Shown: positions 47,413-59,093 of the stretch, in pieces
Layout: every line of letters starts with the position of its first letter
Position numbering within the stretch: the first letter of the stretch is position 1
NCBI GenBank assembly: GCA_024741835.1
Contig: JAENRP010000096.1
Location: forward strand, 62,001-126,000
Reading direction: 5' to 3'
DNA length: 64,000 nt
Source of the DNA: Diplocarpon mali
Taxonomy: Eukaryota > Ascomycota > Leotiomycetes > Helotiales > Drepanopezizaceae
Made by a program: the position numbers and the translations under genes
Notes under the pieces: model-generated
The model's input: only the letters and a program-made list of their open reading frames with translations
Databases searched by the model: none
Told to the model about the DNA's origin: nothing

Positions 47413-50400
47413 TCAGACAAACCCATAAGCCTCGGCTACTTCAGGTTGCGGCCTCTTCTTGCGCGCATTGACAACAGACTGGCTTAGTTTCCGCTTCTCT
47501 CCGGGTTTTTGTTCGCCGTATGATGTGCGATCCGGCTTACGCTCCAGCTTTCCGAGAATCATTGCGGACTCCGGGCTTAGAGGAGTTCCGGTCTCGTCAC
47601 TCGCCTGTACAGACCCAGCCGAGTCACTGTCACTCCGGTCCTTCTTTACACGCTCTATGTTTTGCTCTTGCTTCATGGCAGTTTCATCTTTGAAAGCTGT
47701 GCCTTTTGTGGCTGGTTGAGACGTGAATTGCGGTGCGCCATTCTGAATATTGGTATCTTGAACTGAAGCACCGTTACCATAAGAGCGGTGACCGTTCATG
47801 TTGTTGAGGTCCTGCCGGGGCGGCGCACTTCCATTGATTCCATTGCAGAAGCTCTGCTGCGCTGAACCATCCGTTTGAGGGATGCTGTTCTGTGGATCGT
47901 TCGCGTATGGACTTAGCAGAGCGTGATTGGAATTGGTTTGAGGATCGCCATTTTGGTACTGGCTTGCGTACTGCCCATTCTGAGAATTTCCGTAGTTTGT
48001 TGGGCTACCTTGCTGCGGTGCAAAGGTGCCCAAAATCTGTGATCCATCGCTGAAGGATTGGTTTCGCGGCTGACCATATTGTTGCTGACCTTGCGGTGGA
48101 CCAAACTGCTGAGGTCCTTGCTGCGAGTTATACTGTTGAGAACTTTGCTGTTGTTGTGCGTGGAAAGGACCTGGCGCATTGCTTACAGGAGTGGATTGAG
48201 GATTGCCATACTGCTGGTTAGGGGGCGGTACTTGTTGTGGATAGGCTTGTGGGCCATAGCTGTAAGCCTGGTTCTGAGGTGCACCCCATTGAGGAGGGCC
48301 TTCTTGAGGGCTTTGCTGGGCGAAGCTATTTGGCTGGACATAATTGTTCTGTTGACCATTCGTATAAGGAGTATTGGCAGGTGGTCCCGATCCTGGTCCT
48401 GGCCCATACTGATTATGGACATGGAAGTCATGGGGTGGACGGTTTGGATACGACGCATTTGCAGCCCCGTATGACTGGGTGTTCTGGGCAGGGGAATTTG
48501 GGTACTGAAGAGTGGCATAAGTACCATTTGCGCCATATTGAGGTGGACCTTGCCGTTGAACTTCATATTGGTTGTTTATAGGGCCATGTTGAAGAGCAAC
48601 AGTAGCGTTCTGCTGATTTACTGGAGGCCCAGGTTGGTTGTTCGACGGAGGACCGTATTGATTATGCACAGGAAAACCATGATTCTGATTTATGGGTGGA
48701 TCTTTCATGCTGTTCATTGGTGAACCGTTCTGTTGATGCATAGGAGGGCCGTTTTGAGGACTCGTTTGAACAGCATGATTCGTTTGTGGCCTATGCTGCA
48801 CCTGTGGATTGTGTTGGTAATTTGTAGGCGGGCCGTTTTGATTATGCAAAGTAGCATTATCCTTCACGGGAGCACTGTTGACCACCTGCTGATTTACCGG
48901 TTGATTGAGCGTCGGCTGGGCTGTGTGCGATGGCTGAGACGACTGAGCGCGTGGAACCTCTTCCAACTCATTCATGTATTGAGGAATTGGCTCTTTCTGG
49001 ACAGGTTTTGGCGAGCCTGTTACTCCCAAAGAAGCAAGCAGTGCCTCTGTAGGGTCTTGGGGTGTGCTGGCGCTTTCTCCTGGCAGCGGAGCCCAGGCAT
49101 CATCACCTTCGACATCGCCACAAGGTGTACCGCTACGATATATTACCGGCGTCATACCACTTGGCGTTCGCAAACCTTCATCTTGTACTGGTGTGGGCGT
49201 GTCATTCTTCTGGCGCTTTGCGGGATGCTTTACAACCTCCTTATCTATTTCAGGGTCACGGTCGGCTTGATCCTGGCCAGGAGTATTATGTGCCTCGCCT
49301 GCATCAGATCTAGCCCGTTTCCGCGGATTTTCTCCTATCTCCTCCATAATTTCCGTCTCAACAATGACTTCATCTGTCTCCGTGTGGTGATTGAATATCC
49401 ATTCACCGAGCTTATTAAACGGAATAGATGGGCCGTTCAAATCTATGTCTGCAAATGCGGGATCTTCTTTTAACTCCGACCACTGGGGTAAGGTATGAGT
49501 TGGGCGGAGGAAGTCTTTCAGATTATCCTTTCGGGCATGCCTGGAGATGGAGGTTACAATCGTGCACCAGTCTTGGACGAGCGGAACCGGAGTTAACTTG
49601 ACGCTAGCAGACAGTGGCTGAGCCAATTCAATAGTCTCAAGAATTGGTGGTTCCTTAAAGATATGTTTGAATTCCCACTTGAACATGGCGTCTTCTGTAG
49701 CTGCTTCTCCTACTTCGTCTTCCTCAGGCTTCTCTGGTCCTTGTTCTTGACCAGTAGATGAAACTAAAACCTGCTCCGAATCGTCTTTTGCATCATCACT
49801 GCCACCACATCCATAGCCTCCATAAGGCGTGTTCGCAGCGCTAGAAACTGGCGACTCAATTTCTGTTTCATGGCTCATGGCGATGCAAGTTTGAGCAGCC
49901 GGGCGAGAACCATGCTGAGCGCTGCCATGACGAGAAGAAGGCGTTGGCGGTCTCTGGTGGTTGGATGTAGAGCGATAATCATGTTGCAGAGACTGTGTTT
50001 GCTGTTTCTGAATTTGGTTCACAGGAGCGCCCAACGGTTCTGGTTGCACAGGATTACCAGGCTGGAGGGGAGAGTTGCTGTATTTGACGGCATTTCTTTG
50101 CTGGGCTGAGTGACTACGCGGAACATTTTGATAGACAGGCTCTACTGCAGGCGGATGAGCGCTCCATTGCTGTTGGGGTGGTTGATGTTGTACTAGGGGT
50201 GCTTGAAAGTTGCCACCATAGCCAGCATTGTGGGTTGGGTAGGAGCTGGGTGGTTGCTGGTACGACACAGGGGCTGGAGGCCCAAATTGCTCCAGAGGAC
50301 CTTGGTATCCTGGATTGTTGAATTGAGGTGGTCCATGTTGTGTAGGATACTGATTGTACTGAGGGGGGTGAAAGCCAGGACGAGCGTATGGTAGAGGAGC

Positions 50401-50978
50401 ACCATAAGTTTGTGGTGCTGGTGTTTGAGGCTGACCGTACGGATACTGCGGGGCAGGAGGGCCATACTGAGTGCTCTGCTGTAATGGAGAGTACTGTACT
50501 GGACCGCCCAGAGGAGAATATTGCTGCTGAGCTGGCGGACGTGGAGCCGAGTATGGCTGGTATAGTATAGGATTCAGAGCACTGTGACTGTTACTAGAGC
50601 CCCTCGTGTTTGCAAATTGACAGCCTGAGTAGGCAAAAGGTAGGTTTTAGGATGTTAAACGCTCCTATCAAAGCGATGATGATAGCACCTGAGTAGACAG
50701 AAGTTCGAGTTCAACCTAACGTGTTACAAATTGCTGAAGGTCTGCTAGGATTTGCTTGCCCTTATCTGGACACCAGGACTGTAATCATGTGAAAAGCAAT
50801 TCACTTACCCAGGAGTGTTCCGTGTTGCTTCAGGGCATGCCACCAAAAAGTGTCCCTCTACTCCGCAATTGAAGCAAACGGGAGGAGGGTTTGTACTCCG
50901 GCGCTGGATAGATGGTGGTGGTCTTCCATTGTGTTGCATCATAGGCTGGCCACCTTGAGACCAGGCTGGCATGGACAT
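47413..50978 (-). CDS. Gln/Pro/Asn-rich CCHC zinc-knuckle protein
   Basis: Unnamed fungal protein. Exon 1 (50978-50809) encodes a CCHC zinc knuckle, C35-x2-C38-x4-H43-x4-C48 (CFNCGVEGHFLVAC), a single-stranded nucleic-acid binding motif. Exon 2 runs to 47413 and is open throughout from at least 50593. With the acceptor ending at 50594 the protein has 1116 residues; acceptors 6 and 12 nt further on keep the same frame. Exon 2 begins with a Tyr/Pro/Gln-rich stretch. It then has an ordered acidic domain (MFKWEFKHIFKEPPILETIELAQPL through LGEWIFNHHTETDEVI), a KRARSD nuclear-localisation-like patch and about 500 residues of Asn/Gln/Pro/Gly repeats resembling a prion-like domain. The C-terminus is basic and ends RKKRPQPEVAEAYGFV. 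A nuclear RNA-related role is inferred. Confidence 0.75.
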
Positions 50979-51844
50979 GGTGAGATGCCAGGAAGTGCGA
51001 TTTCAGGAAATCATTTGAGGGCGCTGTTCAGCTGAGACCTGTGACAGAACCCAGAGCCCGGTGCTGAGTAGAGATTGAAGTTTTATCAAGAGCGTTTCTT
51101 TGATCTGACAATGACCGAAAAGAATCCAGAGAAGGAACGCCGTTAGCAAAGAAGTCAGAAGAGCTGCGTGACACCTTCTGTGGACATGTATAAACCCGTT
51201 AATGTCTAATCTGAGAGCCAGTGCGACGAGGACGACGTATCAGATCCAGACACGGTAAGAACACAAGCAATTGCTGTGACAAGGGCTGAAGCAAGAGAAC
51301 AAATGGCAGTATTAACAACGTGACCGAATATTACAGGGCAACAAGATGATGGAATTTAGGAAAGGTCGTGGTTCTATCGGATTGAAAGTGAGCGGGTCAG
51401 AGGGGAATAAATTATGACATGGGCCGGATAAAAGTAAAGATGCCTCCGAGCAAGGGCTACAGAAGTTTCGCGCTAGTCTGTACCAGGTATAGTTCAGAAA
51501 GTCATTGAGCTTACTGTGTGAGCGAGCATCGGACGGCAGCTGGAATACCATACCATTCACCTACCTGGTGTAAGTAATCTGAATGCTTCAAGAGCCTCCT
51601 CAAATTCCTAGGGCTCAGAGTACGTTCCTTACACGGGCTCCTTATTATGACCTGAAGTGGCGGTTGGAGCGACCATGTTGTTGCACCAGCACTTGTTCAA
51701 AGAATCCGCGCCCTTAAGCTCCGACTTCCAGCCAACATCAGAGCTTCCTGGCGGCTGCCCTCGATAATACTATCGCCCGGCCTACCACATTGAGAATAAT
51801 TCAGAGGATTTTCTTTGTCATACCAATTCTTAGCATCCCGCAAT
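50979..51844. other. Divergent intergenic region
   Basis: Promoter and leader region between the zinc-knuckle gene and PPG1. Short open frames only; no gene or repeat recognised. Confidence 0.55.
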
Positions 51845-52971
51845 ATGCCTGGCCTCCCCTGTGAGTTCCAACCGCGAGGGGCTGCGTCCTCCAAATCCTC
51901 GGACTGACCCCTCCAGCTTCGGTCGACCTCGACGCATGTATAGAGAGTCTCTACAAGAGGGATTTGCTCGCAGAATCCGTTATCGAGGCGATATGTGCAA
52001 AGACCAAAGAGCTGCTGATGCAGGAAAGCAATGTGGTGCATGTACAAGCTCCGGTTACGGTAGTGGGGGACATACATGGCCAATTCTACGACCTGATTGA
52101 GATTTTCAAAATTGGAGGTTGGTGCCCGGATACGAACTACTTGTTTCTTGGTATGATATACGAGGGCCCATAGGTTTTTAGAGGAAAGCTGACTCTCCCA
52201 GGCGATTATGTTGATCGAGGCATGTTCAGCGTAGAGACGATTTCCCTTCTTGTTTGTCTGAAGCTACGATACCCACACCGCGTACATTTGATCCGGGGCA
52301 ATCATGAGTCGAGAGGTGTCACACAGTCATACGGATTCTATACCGAGTGTTCTAGGAAGTACGGGAACGCGAATGTTTGGCACTACTTCACAGACATGTT
52401 CGATTTCCTCACATTGAGCGTTGTAATCAATGATCAAATATTCTGCGTGCATGGAGGTATGACTTATCCATTGCATACAGCTGACTCTATAGCTATATTG
52501 CTAACAATCTTTTCAGGCCTTTCACCCTCGATTCACTCGATTGATCAAATTAAAATCATCGACCGCTTCCGCGAAATCCCTCATGAAGGCCCTATGGCCG
52601 ATCTTGTCTGGTCGGACCCAGACCCCGAGCGCGACGAATTTTCCCTCTCACCGCGCGGAGCAGGCTATACCTTCGGCGCACAAGTTGTCAAGAAGTTCCT
52701 CGAAGTGAATAATATGTCGCATATCCTGCGCGCACATCAGCTCTGCCAAGAAGGTTACCAGGTGCTCTACGATGACCGACTTAGCACTGTATGGAGCGCT
52801 CCGAATTACTGTTATAGATGCGGCAATATGGCGAGTGTCCTTGAGGTCAGCGATACTGGCGAGAGATTCTTCAATGTTTTCGCTGCGGCGCCAGAGAACG
52901 ATGTACATAAGGACTCACAGCAGACTGACAAGATTGGTGACGGAACAAACATGCCGGATTACTTCTTATAG
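51845..52971 (+). CDS. PPG1: PP2A-like phosphatase, Ppg1 type
   Basis: PPP-family Ser/Thr phosphatase. Four exons: 51845-51860, 51917-52150, 52202-52456 and 52517-52971, giving 319 residues. The first exon is 16 nt (MPGLP plus one base). All metal and catalytic motifs are present: GDIHG (residue 56), [42 protein letters not shown] and [11 protein letters not shown]. The sequence DRGMFSVETISLLVCLKLRYPHRVHLIRGNHESRGVTQSYGF separates it from PP2A and PP4 and matches my knowledge of ascomycete Ppg1, linked in yeast to glycogen and to the Far/STRIPAK-like complex. The C-terminus ends MPDYFL, close to the methylated PP2A tail. Intron 2 sits at the same codon and phase as intron 3 of the PP2A gene at 20.7 kb. 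Confidence 0.92.
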
Positions 52972-55900
52972 ATGAGTAGACGGTATGATATATTCTGTGG
53001 GTAATGTACAGATAAGTCTATGACTGGAGGATTTGGAAAGAGCAGATGGTAGCTGGCTCAATCATGAGGGACTGTAATATCTCAGCGGCTTCCGCTGTGA
53101 ACAGTGACCTAGAATAGATACCAGAATCAAGGATATAAAAGAAAAGCAGAGAGTTCACTGTCTCTGGCTCTTCTAACAGGCTCCTAGCAAGTACTGGCAT
53201 GTTGATGATCAGTCTTATGTCAGTCTATTCTTGGACAGGAAGGCTTTAATCTCTATCACGCAAGATTTCGAATCTTACTTTGTGACTGTGTGATAGGCAC
53301 ATATGGAAGACTAAGCTCAGTTCCGCAAAAGACTTATAATGGAATACCAGTGAGAACTTGACTGCCAAAAGGATTCTAGAAAACAGTAAATGCTATAGTG
53401 GACTGTAAGGTTCAGGTGAGTCACATGCGCTTCAATGTTTCATGAAAGCTAGGAAACGTCACTAACTACCGCTTCTTAATTAATCTAGACTACTTAGCAG
53501 CTTAAGGAGGTGCTTGTCATATAGTTGATGAGAATTTGGTTGTCGAATCAGAGTATGCTGCAGGATTAAGTTAGTAGAAATAAAACTGGGTAATAGAGAT
53601 GCATTTTAAAATTAAAAGTGTACAAACGGAAATAGCCCCTGTGTTTTCCTAGTAATGTTGCAGAAAAGCAGAATGGATAATTGCGAAAAGTATCTAGCCC
53701 ATCTTATGCTATCGTTGGGAAGCAGGGTAGTCGTCATATATACGTGACAGTTCTGTACCAAGAACAAATCATATACCCTAGATATTGTTCAGTTTCCTCC
53801 CTTTGTGTTTCTATCACAGGTGAGAAGTTGACATTCTTACTATAAAAATATCTTGCTTTGGCCATTATAATTCATTGGATTCTACTCGCACTTATCCTTA
53901 TAACGATGTATAGATCTCAATCGGCAGCTGTTTTGGAAAAAATCAGAGACAGTCAAGTGAATTTAGCTACAATACCACAAAGATTATTTCCAGGCTAAGA
54001 CTGGTGCCACTACCCTTGTATCCTTTTAGATCTCTGTTCTCTCATCTGAAGTTTGGTGCAGTGTAAGCGTAGTTCCAGTTGTCTGAGCTTATTGCTTCTA
54101 CTGATAAATTTATCCTATACGACTTGGCTCTAATGCTGTTGTGTATGTGCTCTCCACTATCATCTATCTCTATCTTTGTTAGACATACGGAAACCTTGCA
54201 AGCTGTTATAAAACCTCAGTTTACTTGTGAGACGTTTTCACCTGTCTTGAAAGGGAACCCTGAATAACCAATAGGTTCTGCCTTGCAAATAACTCAACCT
54301 GTAAACAGAAAAGTTTGAATGTATCAGGCTGCCTCTAGACTTCTGCCGCGAGTAAATGTTTCGCTATCAATTTGGCCAAATTTGTCTTAGTCTAAACGCC
54401 TGTTAGAGTAAAGTATGCCAGGTGTAATCTGAGAACCATATTCCATCTGTATTACTGAAAAACTAGGAGTAGGAAGCAAAATCAAGCTTAGGATAGAAGA
54501 TACACACTATAGTAGTGTTTTATGGAAAAAACCTGTGTTTTTTTCGTTCAAGGTCAGAGGAGATGATTCAAAAACACTTCTCCATCAGTTTAAACTGTAA
54601 TTAGTCATCATTCTACCTTGAATTTTTGAAATTCTAGAAAGTCAACAACCTAAGCGAGATACCCACTTATTCACTTCCACGTTGTCATGCAATGGGCCGA
54701 GTACCGCCTATCAAAATCTCTATACAGTGTACTTTATCGTTTCACGATAATTATCTTCTGAAAATAGATAGCAATGCCATACACTGCTGGTAGATGCGAT
54801 TCGAATCGAAAGTATTACAATTACATTTCGCTTCATTAGAGTTTGTAGACTGATATGATTGTTAATTGTAATTTTGAAACTTGGCATGATAAAAGCAGCT
54901 CTGAGAATAATATTGTTAACATATGGAACTATAGGTTTGTATACATTGTTGTCAAGAAACTGTTTAATGCCACTTCCATGGAATACTTCGCGGTAAAAAT
55001 TTGTTTCGATGGCTATGTTTTGTGAGTACATATAAGCTGTTTGAAAACTCAGTGCACCTAAAGCATAAGTACGGTGATGTTGAAGCCCTTGCAGGCTCAT
55101 TAATGGAGAGTCACGACTAGTTGCTCTGTCCTATAGGCTGTTGTAGAGATCCGACTTGTTCCCCAGCATTACTTTACTTTGAATGGTTATTGGCAGTTCA
55201 GTCAGCACGTCGCTTCTCGATCGAGACAATTGCGAGCCGAGACTCGGCTCTATGTATTACATTTATCTTAGCGAATATTGGGGTTCATATCTGTAATTCA
55301 TGATATTTTGTCCTGCTACGTAACGTGGATGCAGGAATCAGGTGAGGGCAAAAGCGGCTCAGCCTCTTAGCAAATCTGTACACATTCACAGCTTCTCAAA
55401 ACAAGTAAGTTTTTGCAATCAGCATTCCGTCACCCAAAAACATGCTTCCAGTTACTAATATTTTCTTGAAGGAGGTCAGCTCTGGATATGCAGAAGTAGA
55501 CTGTTTTGGGGTCATCTACTACAATACCTGTTACTTTTACCGAAATCCCAACGGTAGATGCCTGCTTCTCCTCGTTCATGTGTACGGCTTCAGTATCTTG
55601 CCGCTAGTTGTTGTTTTCATTGACTTTTGTTTGGTTTGGTTCTATTGTACTCGCCAGTCTTGCTTTAAATTTAAAATCATAACCAACCCTCGTGAAGGCG
55701 CACTCCTTTAAAATAAACCGAGCAACCCAATAACTTCGGCACATCGAGCTTTTTCACCGAGTAGTAAGGGCACAGTATTTGCCTCCCTCCCTCAGAGTCT
55801 AAGCCCGTTTCTTCATAGTCTTGTGGACTTTGCAAAACACGAGCGCGAAGTACATAGATGTGGGTTTGATAAGAGGACTTGCAATTTTCCGGTATAATTA

Positions 55901-57081
55901 CTCGTAAATGTTTCTTCGTCTTTCTACAGTCTCCCTCCTTCAAATGGAGGAGAAGCATATATGTCGATTCACCTTTCGACACAGAACATGAAAGTTTACA
56001 GAAGTAGGATTCAGATTCGGGTTTTGATCCTAGGAGAGGTGTGGTGAGTGGGGAAGCAGATTGATGTTCGTGAATTACCTTGTAGCTGGTAATTCTTGGT
56101 ACTCGACGGATGATGTGGATGCTTATTCATTCTCAAAGTCGTAGTGAACAAGTATTATCGCATCCCAGCCAAACCAGAGCGAGAACATACTGAACACTGA
56201 ACAGGAAGATGTAAGATACAAGTCGGGGTCATGTGAATCGTTTGGTAGCAAAAAGCAGAGAGCTGATGCAGTGCCCGAACTCGTCAAAGTATGCCGGGAT
56301 ATGATAACTCCACTTCGAAATCTGCTGCTGAGCGCCTTCAAGTAGTGCCGCAAGAATTTACAGGAGTCCGCAGTACCGAGCAACTATTTACGAACGGTTC
56401 TGGTGCGTTTTCCGCCGTTATAACCATTTTCGAGTAGAATGTAATTGAATAAAGGTGCGTATCCTCTTGCTTCTCAGATATATATCAAAGACAGAGGAAG
56501 CGATAATGGAACTATCTTACTCCACCCACGACGCATGGACCGGATCGTTATGCATTAGAAAATTGCTGCTGCGGCGCCTCGTTAGCTACAAATACTTCGT
56601 CGTCCATGTACCTGTTTGTGTATCGACGCCTACAACGAATCGCGAAACAGTTCTTCCAGGAGGTTTCGGATGAGGTACGAGGGAGCCCGGCAGCGAATTG
56701 GCCAATGGCCTTTCTGCACAGAAGTTCACTCGAAACTGTTGGGATTTGCGAGGCTTTGTTTGGAATAGAAGCGAGTTTGTTTACATTAAGCTATACTTCG
56801 TCAATCCGAGGTGGATGCCCTTTCGGAAATGCATGCCTGCTAGTGCACTTGAATGATGGAAAGGAAAGAAAAAAACAAAAAGACTATATGAGTCCGATGG
56901 AAAATTGAGGACCTGGAAAAGCCATGAATTCATCTACTCGTATCTTTTTTCAACTCACGTAGAGGCCCCCCCCCTTCACTCGTTGTATCACACCCCCCGC
57001 ACCCACCCAGTCCATGTCTACCAATACTATGTCACTTGAACCATTTTTGTCGTGTCGAGAAAAAAAGATGATTGAGAACAT
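52972..57081. other. 4.1-kb AT-rich gene desert
   Basis: AT-rich sequence with only short open frames (126 codons at most, 54720-55100 minus), none with a known domain, codon bias or a consistent splice model. It does not show the stop-saturated TpA pattern of the right-end element, and no reverse transcriptase or transposase motif was seen. It may be old decayed repeat sequence or simply intergenic DNA. Confidence 0.5.
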
Positions 57082-58346
57082 CTACCAGTCCTTGGTGATG
57101 TCAAAGGCCCACTCGAATTCCAGGTGCTTCTTCTTGTCGTCGTCTACGAAGCTGCTGACGGCGGTGTAGTGGCCGCGTGCCAGCATTCCAGAGGGGGCTT
57201 CTTCTTCGGCGACTAGCCGATGTTAGATCTTTGTAGTACGAAGAGAGTTCAAGGGAAAAGGAAACGCTTACAGGTCTTGGAGTGAACTGGGATTTTGTCT
57301 GTGTTTGGTGCATATGATCCCTATTTCGAACATTAATACCAATGGTCCAAGAATCCTTAAATTGGGGAGAGAGGGTAACCAAAAATGACAACGCACAATC
57401 ATCTCTTGATCTTTGCTAACCCTAAGCCCTTTTCTCTTCACAATCTGCACATAATGCAGTCCTGACAATATCTCATGCTGTACCTTGAACTTCGCCGTCA
57501 TGTGAAACTTGGCACCCTCCTTGATCTTGAACGGCTTGTCCTTAAGAGTCTTCTCGGCGTCCTTGGTGCTGAGGTCTATGGTGACCGGGGGCTGGCCATC
57601 GGATTCCATGGATAGGGAGAGAATGATGCAGTGCCGGGGGTCCGAGGGGTCGGACAGATCTTTGCCGCCACCACCCAGTCCGAGAGATTGCTTGTAGCGT
57701 TGCATGGCTTCATCGTCGGCATCTAGATGGTATTAGATTTTCTTGTGGAAATTATTTGAGAGTCGCTCGTGGAGTAAGGAGAGAGGTGTGATGATGGTGA
57801 CTTGGCATGTTGGATAATTATGTGAATCAAGCAAGATGAAATTGATTGTAATCAAATGGTAAAAAGAAACAGTTTGAGCATGTGTCAGACGTCGAGAGTC
57901 CAGACAAATGCAATTTCCTTGGTTGGGCCATAACATGTAGACAACGGGCATTCCGAAGCTACGGAACTGACCGTTGTGTTTCGGAGTGAAAAACTTGTAA
58001 CATAAACATGCATGAAAATCACAGACTTGGATGCCTTCTAGAGAGTCAAGTAATGAGGTTTCCTAGAGGCTTGAGGTACGAGATGAATCGATACAACGGC
58101 TGTAACCTCAACTCAGATTACCCATGACAAGCACTCAACGAGTCTCGAAACGTATATGAAAATCAGAAACCAAAATTGAGATGTAACGTGCAAGCAATTA
58201 AGGGTTTGAAAGTGTAGCGACCAAAGCTGAACGGAAGAATGCTGCATACCAAGTTGGTTGTACTCATCCATCGTCTTCTTCTCGCCCACCTTGAACCCCG
58301 CAGTCTGATCGGGGAGCAGATCTTGCTCCTGACTCGAGGATGCCAT
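57082..58346 (-). CDS. RDI1: Rho GDP-dissociation inhibitor
   Basis: Binds prenylated Rho-family GTPases such as Cdc42 and Rho1, extracting them from membranes and holding them GDP-bound in the cytosol. Four exons: 58346-58250, 57722-57397, 57320-57272 and 57212-57082, giving 200 residues, the normal length. The N-terminal regulatory arm contains GFKVGEKKTMDEYNQLDADDEAMQRYKQSLG, joined across intron 1. The immunoglobulin-like prenyl-binding domain follows, with IKEGAKFHMTAKFKVQHEILSGLHYVQIVKRKGLRV, GSYAPNTDKIPVHSKTF, PSGMLARGHYTAVSSFVDDD and HLEFEWAFDITKDW at the C-terminus. Intron 1 is 527 bp, far longer than the usual 45-90 bp here; introns 2 and 3 are 76 and 59 bp. Confidence 0.95.
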
Positions 58347-58949
58347 GATTGCGGTTGAAGTCAGTTATTCTTTGAGAATGTGACGTGAAAGAATAGAAGT
58401 TGCGGTAATAGGTGCGAGGAGATGTAGTTTGTCCGATCTTGAGGTTGTGATGTGAAAAGGACAATCAGAATTGAAGCTGATCTGAGCCTCTGGATGTGTT
58501 GGTGCGTAGCGGGGTGTTTGGTCTTCGAGCTCGATCCTTGTAAATGTTCACCGCTTTCTGGAATTAACACGTGCTGAATGGGCGGGACATTCGTAATGTG
58601 TTCTGTAGACTTTGCGTTATGACTCGAGTTCATTACAAGGGGGAGGGGGGGAAATCACATCTCGGAGAGACAAAGACGGCAGAGGACACAGGACGGACAT
58701 GTACACAGTAATACTATGAATAGCTGTATCACGTGACATCAAAGGATTACAGGTTTCTGATACACAGCAAAGGCGACGCACCGAGGATTGAAGTCAGCCA
58801 GGTATCATTCTAATTTCCACCGTCCCTAGAGAACAGTATTGGAAAGTTTACTACAATTTTTCCCCTCCACCAGGGCATCCGGGCACGAAATCGACATCAA
58901 CATCGATATTGACATCGACACCCCTAGTGAGGAGCAGGTATCTGCAGCT
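58347..58949. other. Intergenic, RDI1 promoter to element border
   Basis: RDI1 promoter and leader, a G-rich run near 58639-58650 and an imperfect GACATC/CATCGA hexamer repeat at about 58888-58921. The AT-rich element begins soon after. No gene seen. Confidence 0.5.
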
Positions 58950-59059
58950 ATATAATAGTGGTTGATTGATTTAGAAGAAGAGGAGAGAAGCTATAGAAGA
59001 AGCTCTTATAACCATAGGGTCTGTGCGCCAAAGGCGCTAGTTACGTAATCCTTACTACA

Positions 59060-59093
59060 AGTCCCTTTATAACCAGATTTGCCTCTGAATCTA
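59060..59093. repeat. 34-bp repeat copy A in retroelement
   Basis: Matches 62951-62984 at 27 of 34 positions in the same orientation. All seven differences are C/T transitions. Probably part of the element's terminal or internal repeated sequence. Confidence 0.65.

Noticed and set aside
54720..55100. 126-codon open frame in the AT-rich desert
   Set aside because: No domain, no codon bias, no splice context; length is expected in AT-rich random sequence only occasionally but nothing else supports it.
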